In this document: positions 54,545 to 63,924 of the stretch, in pieces
Layout: each line of letters opens with the position of its first letter
Position numbering within the stretch: position 1 is the stretch's first letter
Assembly (NCBI RefSeq): GCF_020873915.1
Contig: NZ_JAHWGP010000014.1
Span: forward strand, 62,001 to 126,000
DNA length: 64,000 bases
Direction of reading: 5' to 3'
Source: Streptomyces sp. DH5
GTDB taxonomy: Bacteria; Actinomycetota; Actinomycetes; Streptomycetales; Streptomycetaceae
Notes under the pieces: generated by a model
Seen by the model: only the letters and a program-made list of their open reading frames with translations
The model's database searches: none
What the model was told of the DNA's origin: nothing
Made by a program: the position numbers and the translations under genes

Positions 54545-56280
54545 TGCTGCTCAGCCCCTTCGGCAGGCACGGCTTGGGAATCGGATGATGCGGATGTCTC
54601 GGCGGACGTCCCGTCCGGGTCGGGGTCCGGCACGCCCGGGGCCTCGTCGTAGAGGAGCCCGGCGAGTTCGCCGAGCTCCTCCGGCAGCTTCGCGGACTCG
54701 CTGCGGCCGAGGCCCGCCATCTCGACGACGGTCACCCCGTCGGGGCCCTCCACGGCGCGCACCCACACGCGCCGGCGCTGGATGAACAGGGAGCCGGCGA
54801 GTCCGGCGATCGCGACGACGGAACCGCCGAGGGCCCAGCCGCCGCCCGGTTCCTGGACGATCTGGTAGCCGGCCCACTCCCTGATGTCCTTCTCGAAGGT
54901 GACGGAGCCGGCGCCGTTCGGGAGCGTCATGGTCTCGCCGGGCATGAGCAGCTGCTTGAACAGCTCGCCGTCGGCGTCCTTGAACTCCTTCATCTTGGTC
55001 TTGTCCATCTGGTACACGCTCTGCGGAATGCCGGAGTCGGCCTTCAGGTCGCCGTGGTAGGCGGACAGGGCGAGCACCGGATAGTCCAGCGCGGGGAACT
55101 GGGACAGCATCGTGCCGCTGGCGGAGCCGCCGAAGGTGGGCACGAAGAAGGCGTTGAAGCCGAGCTGTTCCTTCTTGCCCTCCGGGTTGCGGTAGCCGTC
55201 CAGGACCTTGACCACGCCGGAGGAGGTGACGTTGGCGTCGAGCGGCAGCAGCGGCACGGCGTCCTGGTAGACGATCTCGCCCTTGCCGTCGCGGACGGTC
55301 ACGACGGGCGCGTAGCCGTGGCTGACGAGGTAGACCTTGGCGTCGCCGATCTCCAGGGGCTTGTTCACCTTGACGAGGGCCTTCTTCTCCTCGCCGTCGG
55401 CTCCCTCGGTGTAGGTGAGCTCCGTCTCGTACGTGCGCGGGGTGCCCTTGTTGGGGCCGGTGCGCTCGTAGGTGCCGGTGAACTCCTCGACCTCGAAGCT
55501 GAACGGCTCCAGGTCCTCGTCGGCGAACAGGCTGCCGGACTTGAAGTCGTCGTACTGCGTGAGCGTGTTGGCGAAGCCGTCGCCTTCGACGATCAGTTTG
55601 TTGCCCTCGGACTTGAAGAGCTGGCCCCAGGCGAAGGCGATCAGCATCACGATCAGCGCGATGTGGAAGAGCAGGTTGCCGACCTCGCGCAGGTAGCCCT
55701 TCTCGGCGGCGACGGCGTCACCGACGGCGTGGGCGCGGAAGCGGCGCTTCTTCAGCAGGGCGAGGGCGCTCTCGCGGACCTGCTCGGGCGTGGCCCCGGT
55801 GCGCCAGGTGGTGTGGGCGGGCAGCCGGGTCAGGCGCCGGGGGGCGCCCGGCGGGCGGCCGCGCAGCTGGCCCACGAACTGCCAGGTGCGGGGCACGATG
55901 CAGCCGATGAGGGAGATGAACAGCAGGATGTAGATCGCGGAGAACCACACCGAGCTGTAGACGTTGAACAGGCCGAGCTTGTCGTAGATCGGCGCGAGGA
56001 TGTCGTGCTGCTCGCGGAAGTCGGCGACCTTGGTCTCGTCGATGCCGGTCTGCGGGATGAGCGAGCCGGGGATCGCGCCGAGGGACAGCAGCAGGAGCAG
56101 CAGCAGCGCGACCCGCATGGAGGTGAGCTGCCGCCAGAACCAGCGGGCCCAGCCGATGACGCCCAGGGAGGGCAGGTTCGGCGGCTCCTCCCTGGGCGCG
56201 GTGGACAGCTGGGAGCCGGCGGCGCCCAGGTCCTGGTCGTCACCGGTCTTCGGGGTGTCGTCCGTCGTGGTGTCGCTCAT
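54541..56280 (-). CDS. resB: Cytochrome c biogenesis protein ResB
   Basis: A 579-residue partner of CcsB in system II cytochrome c maturation. Membrane helices are about residues 45-70, 100-120, 195-215 and 480-500, with a large extracytoplasmic domain between the third and fourth (about 220-475). The family pattern ATMRVALLLLLLLSLGAIPG-like helix appears as TSMRVALLLLLLLSLGAIPG. The acidic Ser/Thr-rich tail is variable. It lies 4 bases from ccdA. Confidence 0.93.
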   Translation of the reverse strand: MSDTTTDDTPKTGDDQDLGAAGSQLSTAPREEPPNLPSLGVIGWARWFWRQLTSMRVALLLLLLLSLGAIPGSLIPQTGIDETKVADFREQHDILAPIYDKLGLFNVYSSVWFSAIYILLFISLIGCIVPRTWQFVGQLRGRPPGAPRRLTRLPAHTTWRTGATPEQVRESALALLKKRRFRAHAVGDAVAAEKGYLREVGNLLFHIALIVMLIAFAWGQLFKSEGNKLIVEGDGFANTLTQYDDFKSGSLFADEDLEPFSFEVEEFTGTYERTGPNKGTPRTYETELTYTEGADGEEKKALVKVNKPLEIGDAKVYLVSHGYAPVVTVRDGKGEIVYQDAVPLLPLDANVTSSGVVKVLDGYRNPEGKKEQLGFNAFFVPTFGGSASGTMLSQFPALDYPVLALSAYHGDLKADSGIPQSVYQMDKTKMKEFKDADGELFKQLLMPGETMTLPNGAGSVTFEKDIREWAGYQIVQEPGGGWALGGSVVAIAGLAGSLFIQRRRVWVRAVEGPDGVTVVEMAGLGRSESAKLPEELGELAGLLYDEAPGVPDPDPDGTSAETSASSDSQAVPAEGAEQQ

Positions 56281-56284
56281 CGGG

Positions 56285-57058
56285 TCAGATCCCCACCGTG
56301 AAGCCGTTGGACCAGGTCTGCATCTCCGCCACGAGGGCGTCCCACGCGCCGGTCAGCAGCAGCACACCGGTCACGATCATCATCGTGCCGCCGATGCGCA
56401 TCACCCAGACGTAGTGCCGCTTGACCCAGTCGAAGGCGCCGAGCGCCTTGCGGAAGGCGACGGCGGCGAGCACGAAGGGGACACCCAGCCCCAGACAGTA
56501 CGCGACGGTCAGTATCGCGCCGCGTCCGGCGCTCTCCTGCTGGGCGGAGAGGGTGAGCACGGAGGCGAGGGTGGGGCCGATGCAGGGGGTCCAGCCGATG
56601 CCGAACAGGGCGCCGAGGAGGGGCGCGCCCGCCAGTCCGGCCGCGGGCCGCTTGTGGAAGCGGAACTCGCGCTGGGTGAGCCAGGGCATCAGGCCCATGA
56701 AGAAGACGCCCATGAGGATCATGAGGACGCCGAGCACCTTCGTCAGGACGTCCGACTGTTCCTGGAGTGTCTGTCCGAAGTAGCCGAAGAAGGCGCCGCC
56801 CGAGACGAACACGACGGTGAAGCCGGCGACGAACAGGGCGGCGCCGGCGACCATCCGTCCGCGCCGGGCCTCGGCCAGGTCGGTGCCGGAGACACCGGTG
56901 ACGTAGGAGAGGTAGCCGGGGACGAGCGGCAGTACGCAGGGCGAGAAGAAGGAGACGAGCCCGCCGAGTACGGCGATGGGCAGGGCGACCAGCAGGGCGC
57001 CGTTGAGCACGGTGCCGTTGTAGCCCGTCTCGGCGGCGAGGGTGTGGAGGGCCGTCAC
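56285..57058 (-). CDS. ccdA: Cytochrome c biogenesis protein CcdA (DsbD-like electron carrier)
   Basis: A 257-residue protein with six to seven membrane helices that carries reducing equivalents from thioredoxin across the membrane. The redox Cys pair lies in FFSPCVLPLVPGY and GIGWTPCIGPTLAS. Its partner is the extracytoplasmic thioredoxin encoded immediately upstream (1-base gap), which keeps the apocytochrome haem site reduced. Confidence 0.95.
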   Translation of the reverse strand: MTALHTLAAETGYNGTVLNGALLVALPIAVLGGLVSFFSPCVLPLVPGYLSYVTGVSGTDLAEARRGRMVAGAALFVAGFTVVFVSGGAFFGYFGQTLQEQSDVLTKVLGVLMILMGVFFMGLMPWLTQREFRFHKRPAAGLAGAPLLGALFGIGWTPCIGPTLASVLTLSAQQESAGRGAILTVAYCLGLGVPFVLAAVAFRKALGAFDWVKRHYVWVMRIGGTMMIVTGVLLLTGAWDALVAEMQTWSNGFTVGI

Positions 57059-57059
57059 G

Positions 57060-57710
57060 TCACTTCTCCGCGACGACCGGCTGGAGCATCTTCAGCAGCC
57101 GCTTCTCGTCGAGCGCCGTCAGCGAGCGGGCCGCGATCTTCCCGTCCCGGTCCAGGACCAGGGTCGAGGGAACGGCCTGCGGGTTGAGGGTGCCCTTCTC
57201 GAAGCGGAGCATCAGCTTGCCCGTGGGGTCGTACAGGCTCGGGTAGGGGATGCCGAAGTCCTTCTCGAAGTTCAGGGCGGCCGTGGTGCTGCCGTCGCGC
57301 GTGTTGATGCCGACGAACTGCACGCCCTTGTCGGCGTAGTCCTTCGCCACCTTGGCGAAGTACTTGGCCTCCGCGCGGCACGGGTTGCACCAGGAGCCCC
57401 ACACGTTGAGGACGACGACCTTGCCCTTGTGGTCGGCGACGTCGAGCGGCTCGCCCTCGAGCGTCTCGCCGGACAGCTCGGGCGCGGCGGCGCGCTCGCC
57501 CGCGGGGACCGTGGAGATGCCGCCCTCGCCGACCACGAAGTTGGTGTTGCCTCCCCCGCCCGACGTGCCGCCCGACGTGCACGCCGAGACGAGCAACGCG
57601 GTCACTGCGGCGCCCGCGGCCAGGGTGGCGCGGCGGCGGACGCGGGTGGCGCGGCGGGAGCTCTGCGGGGCTCGGTTCGAGCGCTGGGGGGCACGGCTGG
57701 CGGCACTCAT
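57060..57710 (-). CDS. resA: Thioredoxin-like lipoprotein ResA (TlpA family)
   Basis: A 216-residue lipoprotein: basic N-terminus, hydrophobic stretch, and lipobox LVSAC with Cys44. The thioredoxin fold has the redox motif WCNPC (C108, C111) in VVVLNVWGSWCNPCRAEA, and the cis-Pro loop AVPSTLVLDRDG. It reduces CxxCH in apocytochrome c outside the membrane, drawing electrons from CcdA. No strong ribosome-binding site is seen before ATG 57710; the longer frame is not credible. Confidence 0.93.
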   Translation of the reverse strand: MSAASRAPQRSNRAPQSSRRATRVRRRATLAAGAAVTALLVSACTSGGTSGGGGNTNFVVGEGGISTVPAGERAAAPELSGETLEGEPLDVADHKGKVVVLNVWGSWCNPCRAEAKYFAKVAKDYADKGVQFVGINTRDGSTTAALNFEKDFGIPYPSLYDPTGKLMLRFEKGTLNPQAVPSTLVLDRDGKIAARSLTALDEKRLLKMLQPVVAEK

Positions 57711-57787
57711 GTGAAAAGTTTCGCATGCCCGTTCCGGGGATCTCGGGCACCCCCCTGTACGCCCCCTTGCGGGCGGAAACCCGCATT

Positions 57788-59092
57788 TCAGGCGGCGTCG
57801 GGGGCGCCCGTCCCGGTGGTGCCCGCGGGATCCTTCGTGAACGCCTTCCAGCCGCCTGCCGGTTCCTGTCCCACGTCCAGGGTGCGGAGCCGCTCCAGCA
57901 CCTCGGGCCGCTGCACGTCCAGCCAGTCGGTGAACTGCCGGAAGGAGACGAGCCTCACGTCGCCGCCCTTCTCCTTCTCCCGCGCGATGTGCTTGAGCGC
58001 CTGCTCCACGGCGTCCATGTAGATGCCGCCGTTCCACTGCTCGAAGTGGTTGCCGACGAAGAAGGGCGCCCGGTTCGACTCGTACGCCCGCTCGAAGCCG
58101 GATATGTAGGCACCGGCGGCCTGTTCACGCCAGCCCGGGTAGTTGTGGGCGGGGGCCTTGGTCGTGTTGAGGGACTGGTTGGCGAGCATGTTGTAGTCCA
58201 TCGACAGGACCTCGAAGGAACGTCCGGGGAAAGGTATCTGCTGGAGCGGAAAATCCCATATGTCCTGCTTCTTCGCGGGCCAGACCTGCCGTCCGCCGGG
58301 CGAGGAGGCGTCGTAGCGCCAGCCGAGCTCGCGGGCGGTGGGCAGCAGCCGGTCCTGGCCGAGGAGGCAGGGCGTACGGCCGCCGACCAGCTCCTTGTCG
58401 TAGTCGAACGGCAGGGACGGCAGGTCGGTCCAGCCGGAGTTGGTGCGCCACTGCTTCACGAACGACGTGGCCTGCTCGATCTCGCTGCGCCACTGCCGTG
58501 ACGTCCAGTTGCCGACGCTGCCGGAACCGGCGCAGAAGTGGCCGTTGAAGTGGGTGCCGATCTCGTGGCCCTCCAGCCAGGCGCGGCGGAGGTTCTTCAG
58601 CGTGTCCTTGATGTGCTCGTCGGTGAGGTAGCCGATGTCGGACGCGCCGCGCGGGTTGTTCGGCGGGTCGTAGAGCCGCTTCTTCGACTCGGGCAGCAGG
58701 TACACGCCCGAGAGGAAGAAGGTCATGGCCGCGCCGTGCTCCTTGGCGAGGTCCAGGAAGCGCGGGAAGAGCCCGTTGCCGACCTCACCGGCCCCGTCCC
58801 AGGAGAAGACGACGAACTGCGGGGGTGTCTGACCCGGCTCCAGCGGCACCGGGCGGTCCGGCTGGTGGGGCTGCACGCCGGTGAAGGAGGTGGAACCGTC
58901 ACCGATCGGGCGGGCCGTCCTGGCCGGCTCCGGCTTCGCCGTCCCGGGCCGGTCGCCGCCTCCGGAGCGGGAACGGTCGGGGGTCGCACCGTCCGTGCCC
59001 GTGAGGCCGCCGCAGCCGGCCAGCGAGACGGCGGCAGCGGCACCGGCCCCCGCACCGAGCCCGAGCATTCCCCTGCGGGAGAGAGCGCGCAC
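57788..59092 (-). CDS. Tat-exported polysaccharide-deacetylase-like lipoprotein
   Basis: A 434-residue lipoprotein with a twin-arginine signal (SRRGMLGLGAGAG) and lipobox LAGC (C27). A Pro/Ser/Gly linker precedes a NodB-like domain: strand QFVVFSWDGAGEVGNG (Asp of the usual TFDD, first Asp replaced by Trp) and HEIGTHFNGHFC with the two metal His. Substrate unknown; cell-surface polysaccharide is likely. GTG 59092 is chosen because GGGGGACGCC lies directly upstream; an earlier in-frame GTG at 59110 would place that site inside the gene. Confidence 0.85.
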   Translation of the reverse strand: MRALSRRGMLGLGAGAGAAAAVSLAGCGGLTGTDGATPDRSRSGGGDRPGTAKPEPARTARPIGDGSTSFTGVQPHQPDRPVPLEPGQTPPQFVVFSWDGAGEVGNGLFPRFLDLAKEHGAAMTFFLSGVYLLPESKKRLYDPPNNPRGASDIGYLTDEHIKDTLKNLRRAWLEGHEIGTHFNGHFCAGSGSVGNWTSRQWRSEIEQATSFVKQWRTNSGWTDLPSLPFDYDKELVGGRTPCLLGQDRLLPTARELGWRYDASSPGGRQVWPAKKQDIWDFPLQQIPFPGRSFEVLSMDYNMLANQSLNTTKAPAHNYPGWREQAAGAYISGFERAYESNRAPFFVGNHFEQWNGGIYMDAVEQALKHIAREKEKGGDVRLVSFRQFTDWLDVQRPEVLERLRTLDVGQEPAGGWKAFTKDPAGTTGTGAPDAA

Positions 59093-59252
59093 GGCGTCCC
59101 CCTTCGTCACGTCCCTGGGTGGTCACTCACTCAGAGGACGCGACGGAGCGGGGGGTTCCCGCCGAATGCGGAGGTTTCGCAACGAAGTCCCGGGAGGCCG
59201 TGTCCTCCCGGGACTCACGCCCGTTGCGCATCGAACGCCTCATGCCTCGCGG

Positions 59253-59972
59253 CTACGCCCCGAAGGCCTTGCCCTTGCCCTTCACCGGCTTGGCGCCCGC
59301 CAGCAGATGCGCGGGAACGAGATCGCGGGCCGGCTCGCTGTAGCCGACGGAGACGATCCTGTCCCCCCGGTAGGTGAACGTGGTCAGCGACGCCAGGGTG
59401 CACTGCCGCTTGCGCGGGTCGTGCCACAGCCGCCGCTTCTCGACGTAGGACCGCACGATCCAGATCGGCAGCTGATGGCTCACCAGCACCGCCTCGTGCC
59501 CGCGCGCCGCGTCCTTCGCCGCGTTCAGCGCGCCCATCATCCGGATGACCTGCTCGACGTACGGCTCGCCCCAGGACGGCCTGAACGGGTTGACGACGTG
59601 CTTCCAGTTGGCCGGGCGGCGCAGCGCGCCGTCGCCGATGCCGAAGGTCTTGCCCTGGAAGACGTTCTCCGCCTCGATGAGCCGCTCGTCGGTGACGATG
59701 TCCAGGCCGTGCGCCTTGGCGATGGGCTCGGCCGTCTCCTGCGCCCGCTCCAGCGGGGAGGCGACGACACGGGTGACGTCGCGGGCGGCGAGGTGCTCCC
59801 CCACCCGGTCGGCCATGCGCCGGCCCAGTTCGGAGAGGTGGTAGCCGGCCAGCCGGCCGTAGAGGACACCGCCGGGGTTCTCGACCTCGCCGTGCCGCAT
59901 CAGGTGGACGACGGTGATGTCGTCGTCCTTCTGGACGACGGTGATGTCGTCGTCCTTCTCCGGCGCGCTCAT
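59253..59972 (-). CDS. Histidine phosphatase (phosphoglycerate mutase-like) with duplicated N-terminal peptide
   Basis: A 239-residue histidine phosphatase. The catalytic motif is [13 protein letters not shown] with H27, and the second His region is [16 protein letters not shown]. Residues 6-22 contain KDDDITVVQ followed by KDDDITVV, caused by a perfect 27-base tandem duplication (59905-59958). It overlaps the hemL stop as ATGA, so the two are coupled. The substrate is unknown; it is a member of a conserved gene group next to hemL in Streptomyces. Confidence 0.9.
   Translation of the reverse strand: MSAPEKDDDITVVQKDDDITVVHLMRHGEVENPGGVLYGRLAGYHLSELGRRMADRVGEHLAARDVTRVVASPLERAQETAEPIAKAHGLDIVTDERLIEAENVFQGKTFGIGDGALRRPANWKHVVNPFRPSWGEPYVEQVIRMMGALNAAKDAARGHEAVLVSHQLPIWIVRSYVEKRRLWHDPRKRQCTLASLTTFTYRGDRIVSVGYSEPARDLVPAHLLAGAKPVKGKGKAFGA
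59905..59958. repeat. Perfect 27-bp tandem duplication inside the phosphatase gene
   Basis: Two identical 27-base units, 59905-59931 and 59932-59958, beginning TGGACGACGGTGATGTCG on the plus strand. The unit is a multiple of three, so the reading frame is kept and 9 residues are doubled just before the first β-strand of the enzyme. A recent slippage event is the simplest explanation. Confidence 0.85.
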
Positions 59973-61285
59973 GCCGTGGCCTCCGCCGCTGCTCGGGCCG
60001 CCGCCGGGAGGGCGTCGGCGATGCGCTGGACGGCCCGCTCGTCGTGGGCCGTGGACACGAACCAGGACTCGAACGACGACGGCGGCAGGTAGACGCCGTC
60101 GGCGAGCAGCGAGTGGAAGAACGCGGTGAAGCGGAACGACTCCTGCGCCTTGGCGTCGTCGTAGTCGCGCACCGCACGGTCGGTGAAGAACACCGAGAAC
60201 ATGTTGGAGGCGTTCTGCAGCGTGTGCGCGACGCCCTCCTTGCTCAGCGCCTCGGTGACGAGCGACCGGATCTGCGCCGAGACGGCGTCGACCTTCTCGT
60301 ACGCGGCGTCGTCGAGCAGGCGCAGCTGGGCGAGGCCGGCGGCGGTGGCGACGGGGTTCCCGGAGAGGGTGCCGGCCTGGTAGACGGGCCCGGTGGGGGC
60401 GAGGTGCGCCATGACGTCGGCGCGCCCGCCGAAGGCCGCGGCCGGGAAGCCGCCGCCCATCACCTTGCCGAAGGTCATCAGGTCGGGCCGCACCCCGTCG
60501 ACGCCGTACCAGCCGGCACGGCTGGTACGGAAGCCCGTCATCACCTCGTCGGAGATGTACAGCGCGCCGTTCGCGGCGCACGCGTCCTTCAGCCCCTGGT
60601 TGAAGCCGGGCAGAGGCGGGACGACACCCATGTTGCCCGGCGACGCCTCGGTGATCACGCAGGCGATCTCACCGGGGTGCGCGGCGAACGCGGCGCGCAC
60701 CGCGTCGAGGTCGTTGTACGGCAGCACGATCGTGTCGCCGGCCTGCGCTCCCGTCACGCCGGGCGTGTCGGGCAGCGCGAAGGTGGCCACCCCCGACCCG
60801 GCCGAGGCGAGCAGCGAGTCGACGTGCCCGTGGTAGCAGCCGGCGAACTTGACGACCTTGGTGCGCCGCGTGAACCCGCGGGCGAGCCGGATCGCCGACA
60901 TGGTGGCCTCGGTCCCACTGGAGACCAGCCGCACCTGCTCCAGCGGCTCGATCCGGGCGACCATCTCCTCGGCGAGCGCGACCTCGCCCTCACCGGGGGT
61001 GCCGAAGGACGTGCCGCGTGCGACGGCCTCCTGCACGGCGGCGATCACCTCGGGGTGCGCGTGCCCGAGGATCATCGGACCCCACGAGCACACGAGGTCG
61101 ACGTACTCGCGCCCGTCGGCGTCGGTGAGGTAGGGACCGGTTCCTGACACCATGAACCGGGGGGTGCCGCCGACGGCCCGGAAGGCACGCACCGGTGAGT
61201 TCACACCACCGGGAGTGACGGCCGCGGCACGATCGAACAGCGCCTGCGAGGCTTGGGCTTCGTACGAGTATGGCAGTTCGCTCAT
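59969..61285 (-). CDS. hemL: Glutamate-1-semialdehyde 2,1-aminomutase
   Basis: A 438-residue PLP enzyme that converts glutamate-1-semialdehyde to 5-aminolevulinate for haem and cobalamin. The PLP lysine is K274 in [18 protein letters not shown], with [20 protein letters not shown] and YHGHVDSLL as family blocks. ATG 61285 ([18 protein letters not shown]) fits the family start. The gene group hemL-phosphatase-deacetylase-resA-ccdA-resB-ccsB joins haem synthesis to cytochrome c maturation. Confidence 0.96.
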   Translation of the reverse strand: MSELPYSYEAQASQALFDRAAAVTPGGVNSPVRAFRAVGGTPRFMVSGTGPYLTDADGREYVDLVCSWGPMILGHAHPEVIAAVQEAVARGTSFGTPGEGEVALAEEMVARIEPLEQVRLVSSGTEATMSAIRLARGFTRRTKVVKFAGCYHGHVDSLLASAGSGVATFALPDTPGVTGAQAGDTIVLPYNDLDAVRAAFAAHPGEIACVITEASPGNMGVVPPLPGFNQGLKDACAANGALYISDEVMTGFRTSRAGWYGVDGVRPDLMTFGKVMGGGFPAAAFGGRADVMAHLAPTGPVYQAGTLSGNPVATAAGLAQLRLLDDAAYEKVDAVSAQIRSLVTEALSKEGVAHTLQNASNMFSVFFTDRAVRDYDDAKAQESFRFTAFFHSLLADGVYLPPSSFESWFVSTAHDERAVQRIADALPAAARAAAEATA

Positions 61286-61768
61286 GACCTGCGACTTCTC
61301 CGACCTTCTCCGACGTCCCGGGACTCTCGCCGGGCTGCGGGTGCGTGTGACGTGTTTCAGGGTAGGCCAGCGGCGGCCTTCGGCATCCGGCCCCCGATGC
61401 GCCGTGATCTGCGAAACTGTCGTCTGGTACACACAGCTCACACGGCCAGGGCGACGAGGGGCCGCGGCCGTCCCCCCGGACGAGATGTCCGGCCGCACGT
61501 TTCGGCGGGCGGCCGTGGGGGAGGTCACTGTCACGATGATCGGGTTGCGCGGCGGGGCCCGCGCGTCCTAGAAAAGCAGTCGGGTGGAGATATGCATCGC
61601 GGTGGCGGACTGGGCGAGGGGACCGACGACCTGGGTCCTCGACGTGCCCGGCGGGGAAGGCACCGACGCAAGACGGAGGAATCGGACGAGACACGCCGCA
61701 CCCACGGCGAGCCGGAGCGGATCGGCCCCCTGAGCGGGGCGGGGAGCAGGAATGGTGGTCGGGTGGGG
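61286..61768. other. Intergenic region upstream of hemL and the conserved hypothetical
   Basis: A 483-base divergent gap. It holds a plausible + strand promoter: TTGCGC (61545-61550), an 18-base spacer and TAGAAA (61569-61574). This would start RNA about 11 bases before an ATG at 61592 that has GGTGGAG upstream and is in frame with the following gene. No other structure seen; the hemL promoter could not be placed. Confidence 0.5.
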
Positions 61769-62200
61769 GTGACGTACAAGTACTTCGGCGCGCCGGACGG
61801 CGCCACCGCGGCCCGCGTCCCGATCTCCATGCGCCCCGAGGAGCTCGGCGGCGACGAGCTCGGCATGAACGGCATGTTCACCAAGATCAAGCCGGAGACC
61901 ATGGCCGCGATGGTCCTCACGGGCATCGAGGGCGTCCCCCTGCACAAGGTCCCGCCCCTGGAACTGGTCGTCCTGCACCCCGACTACGCGGTCGTGAAGC
62001 TCCCCATGACGGTCGTCGACCCCCTGCGCGGCATAGGCGAGGAAGCGGTCGGCGCGGCGGCGTTCATCTGGTCCACGGTCCCGGACCGCGGCGGCCCCCG
62101 CGACGCGTTCAACGTGTACCAGCTGCTGCACGAGTGGCAGGACTTCAGCCACCGGCTGCACGAGGCGGGGCACCAGGCGTACTGCCTGGTGTGGCCCTGA
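61769..62200 (+). CDS. Conserved hypothetical protein
   Basis: A 143-residue soluble protein beginning MTYKYFGAPDGATAARVPIS, with segments MFTKIKPETMAAMVLTGIEG and NVYQLLHEWQDFSHRLHEAG. No known domain was recognised; no signal peptide or membrane helix. I chose GTG 61769 because conserved-looking sequence starts there. An in-frame ATG at 61592 would add 59 Arg/Gly-rich residues with weaker codon bias, but a promoter and ribosome-binding site sit just before it (see the gap entry), so the start is open. Confidence 0.75.
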   Translation: MTYKYFGAPDGATAARVPISMRPEELGGDELGMNGMFTKIKPETMAAMVLTGIEGVPLHKVPPLELVVLHPDYAVVKLPMTVVDPLRGIGEEAVGAAAFIWSTVPDRGGPRDAFNVYQLLHEWQDFSHRLHEAGHQAYCLVWP

Positions 62201-62220
62201 CCTGGGGTTTTACTGGTATT

Positions 62221-62248
62221 GGGCGGGGTCTTCGGGCCTCGCCCTTTT
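62221..62248 (+). terminator. Intrinsic terminator at the edge of the integrative element
   Basis: GGGCGGGG pairs with CCTCGCCC (one mismatch) around a short loop and is followed by TTTTCC. It ends the transcript of the conserved hypothetical gene, 20 bases after its stop. The integrase gene ends 20 bases further on, so any attachment site should be within or near this small gap. Confidence 0.65.
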
Positions 62249-62267
62249 CCGTGCCGGAGAGGGGCCG

Positions 62268-63611
62268 TCAGGCGGCCAGGGCACATTGAGGGCACATGGG
62301 TTTTGCCGGGGGTTCTGGTGTGCCCTGGGCGGCGGGCGGGGCGCCGTCGTCTTCGGCTTCTTCGGCTTCCGTGAAGGCGTCGTCGATCGCCTTGCGGGTA
62401 CGGGTCTCGCTGGACGGCAGCAGGTGCGTGTACGTCCGCAGCGTGAAGCCGGGGTCCGAGTGGCCGAGGTACTCGGAGAGCGCCTTGATGCTCTCCCCCG
62501 TGTCCAGGAGCACGGAGGCGTAGGCGTGCCGGAGGGCGTGCATGCCGTCGTCCGGGGCTGCCTGGAGGTACCTCGCCCCGCGCTCGCGGGGAGGGATCAC
62601 GCCGGCGGCGGCCAGGGCGAGCTTCCAGGTGCCCATGTTGAAGACGCTGCGGTTGTAGGCCCGATCCTTCTCGTCGACGAAGAGCAGGCGGAAGGTCTTG
62701 GGCTCACCGTCGGGCTTGGCCCAGGGCAGCGTGACCTCGACCGGCGGAAACTCCTTCATGTGGGTCTTGAGGACGGCGGCCAGCTGAGCCGACAGAGGAA
62801 CTGACCGGATCTTGTTGCCCTTCGGCAGGGCGAAGACGGGCTTGGTGCCCACCAGTCGTACCTGACGGTTGACGTGGGTCCAGCCGCCCTTGAAGTCGAT
62901 GTCCTCGACGGCGAAGCCGAACACCTCGCCCTGGCGCAGACCGCAGCCGAAGGCGAGCTTGCCACCGGCCTGGAAGCGCTTCGGGAGCCCGGCGATAACG
63001 GCGCGTACGCGCTCCATCGACCAGGGAATGATCTTCTTCTTGGTCGCCGTAGGCAGCTTCACCGACTTTGCCTTGCAGGGGTTCTTCGGCAGCAACCCGT
63101 CCTCCACGGCCATGCCGAGGATGCTGGAGAGGATGTCGAAAATGCCCTCGATCGTCGACACCTCGAAGCCGCCGTCCTGAAGCGTGCGGACCCAGCCCTG
63201 AATGACCGAGGGCTTGTTCAGGGACCGCAGCTCGCGCCGGCCGAGGTGGGCGACGATGTGGTTGCGGACGATGGCCTCGTAGCGGAGGGCCGTGGTCGGG
63301 CCCACCGAGTTCGCGTCGAGCCACTTCTGGGCGTAGGCGCCGAGCGTCTGCTTCGTCTCGGCGGGAACGACGTAACTGCCGCTCCGGATCTCGACGTCGA
63401 CCTCGGCCGCCCGCTTGTCGGCTTCGGCTCTCGTGTGGAAGTTCTCCTTGCGCTGGTGGCCGTCCAGGTCTCGATACCGGACCTGCCAGCGCTTGCCGAT
63501 CCCATGATCCGATGTCGGCACCATTCGCCGGGTGCGGCTCTTGTGCTCGCCGCACTGGATCTCGTCCGGCTTGGGGTGGGACTTGTGCCAGCGGTCGTAT
63601 ACGTCAGCCAA
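62268..63611 (-). CDS. Tyrosine site-specific integrase
   Basis: A 447-residue phage/AICE-type integrase. Catalytic residues by motif: R226 (FGCGLRQGEV), H358 and R361 (MHALRHAYASVL), H384 (YLGHSDPGF), and nucleophile Y394 (LRTYTHLL). The N-terminal arm-binding/SAM-like region is 1-190. I take TTG 63611 as start because AGGAGG is 6 bases before it (MADVYDRWHKSHPKPDE), the usual beginning of this family. The gene overlaps the upstream HTH gene by 8 bases. C-terminal Cys pair (MCPQCALAA) is unusual. The element runs on past the right edge. Confidence 0.92.
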   Translation of the reverse strand: MADVYDRWHKSHPKPDEIQCGEHKSRTRRMVPTSDHGIGKRWQVRYRDLDGHQRKENFHTRAEADKRAAEVDVEIRSGSYVVPAETKQTLGAYAQKWLDANSVGPTTALRYEAIVRNHIVAHLGRRELRSLNKPSVIQGWVRTLQDGGFEVSTIEGIFDILSSILGMAVEDGLLPKNPCKAKSVKLPTATKKKIIPWSMERVRAVIAGLPKRFQAGGKLAFGCGLRQGEVFGFAVEDIDFKGGWTHVNRQVRLVGTKPVFALPKGNKIRSVPLSAQLAAVLKTHMKEFPPVEVTLPWAKPDGEPKTFRLLFVDEKDRAYNRSVFNMGTWKLALAAAGVIPPRERGARYLQAAPDDGMHALRHAYASVLLDTGESIKALSEYLGHSDPGFTLRTYTHLLPSSETRTRKAIDDAFTEAEEAEDDGAPPAAQGTPEPPAKPMCPQCALAA

Positions 63612-63924
63612 GAAGGGCCTCCTGAGCTCGGCCGCGGGCATCTGCGCCGACGTGGCGAGGATGGGCGTCGGAGCGGGCCCCAAGTGGCAACAGAGCCGTC
63701 GGTGGAACACCGAGGGCTGCAGCGATCACGACGAGGTCGTCGATGTCGCAGCGACGATGGGCGCGTTCGGTGCGGCTGAGTGCGGTGTTGGTCATCGGGC
63801 GTCCCATCGCGGTGCAACGGGCGGCCAGCTGATGCTGGGTGAGGCCGAGCGCCAGTCGTATGTGTTCGATGGCGCGGGCGGCGTGGAGGCCGGCGGGGCC
63901 TATTTCAAGAGGTCGAGTTGCCAT
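63604..63924 (-). CDS. XRE-family helix-turn-helix protein upstream of the integrase
   Basis: A 106-residue DNA-binding protein with a Cro/CI-type HTH (ARAIEHIRLALGLTQHQLAA ... LSRTERAHRR, about 15-60). It may be an excisionase-like factor or a repressor. Its stop overlaps the TTG of the integrase, so the two are translated together. Start ATG 63924. The 76 bases to the window end are AT-rich for this chromosome and hold short dyads (GCTGTAACTTGCAGC, GTTCACGAAC) that may be its operators. Confidence 0.82.
   Translation of the reverse strand: MATRPLEIGPAGLHAARAIEHIRLALGLTQHQLAARCTAMGRPMTNTALSRTERAHRRCDIDDLVVIAAALGVPPTALLPLGARSDAHPRHVGADARGRAQEALLG

Noticed and set aside
61253-61591. Start of the conserved hypothetical upstream of 61592
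   Set aside because: Would overlap the start of hemL and pass through its control region; no ribosome-binding site.
62201-62267. tRNA gene as integrase target
   Set aside because: No T-loop or acceptor pattern is visible in this gap; the stem there is a terminator with a T-run.
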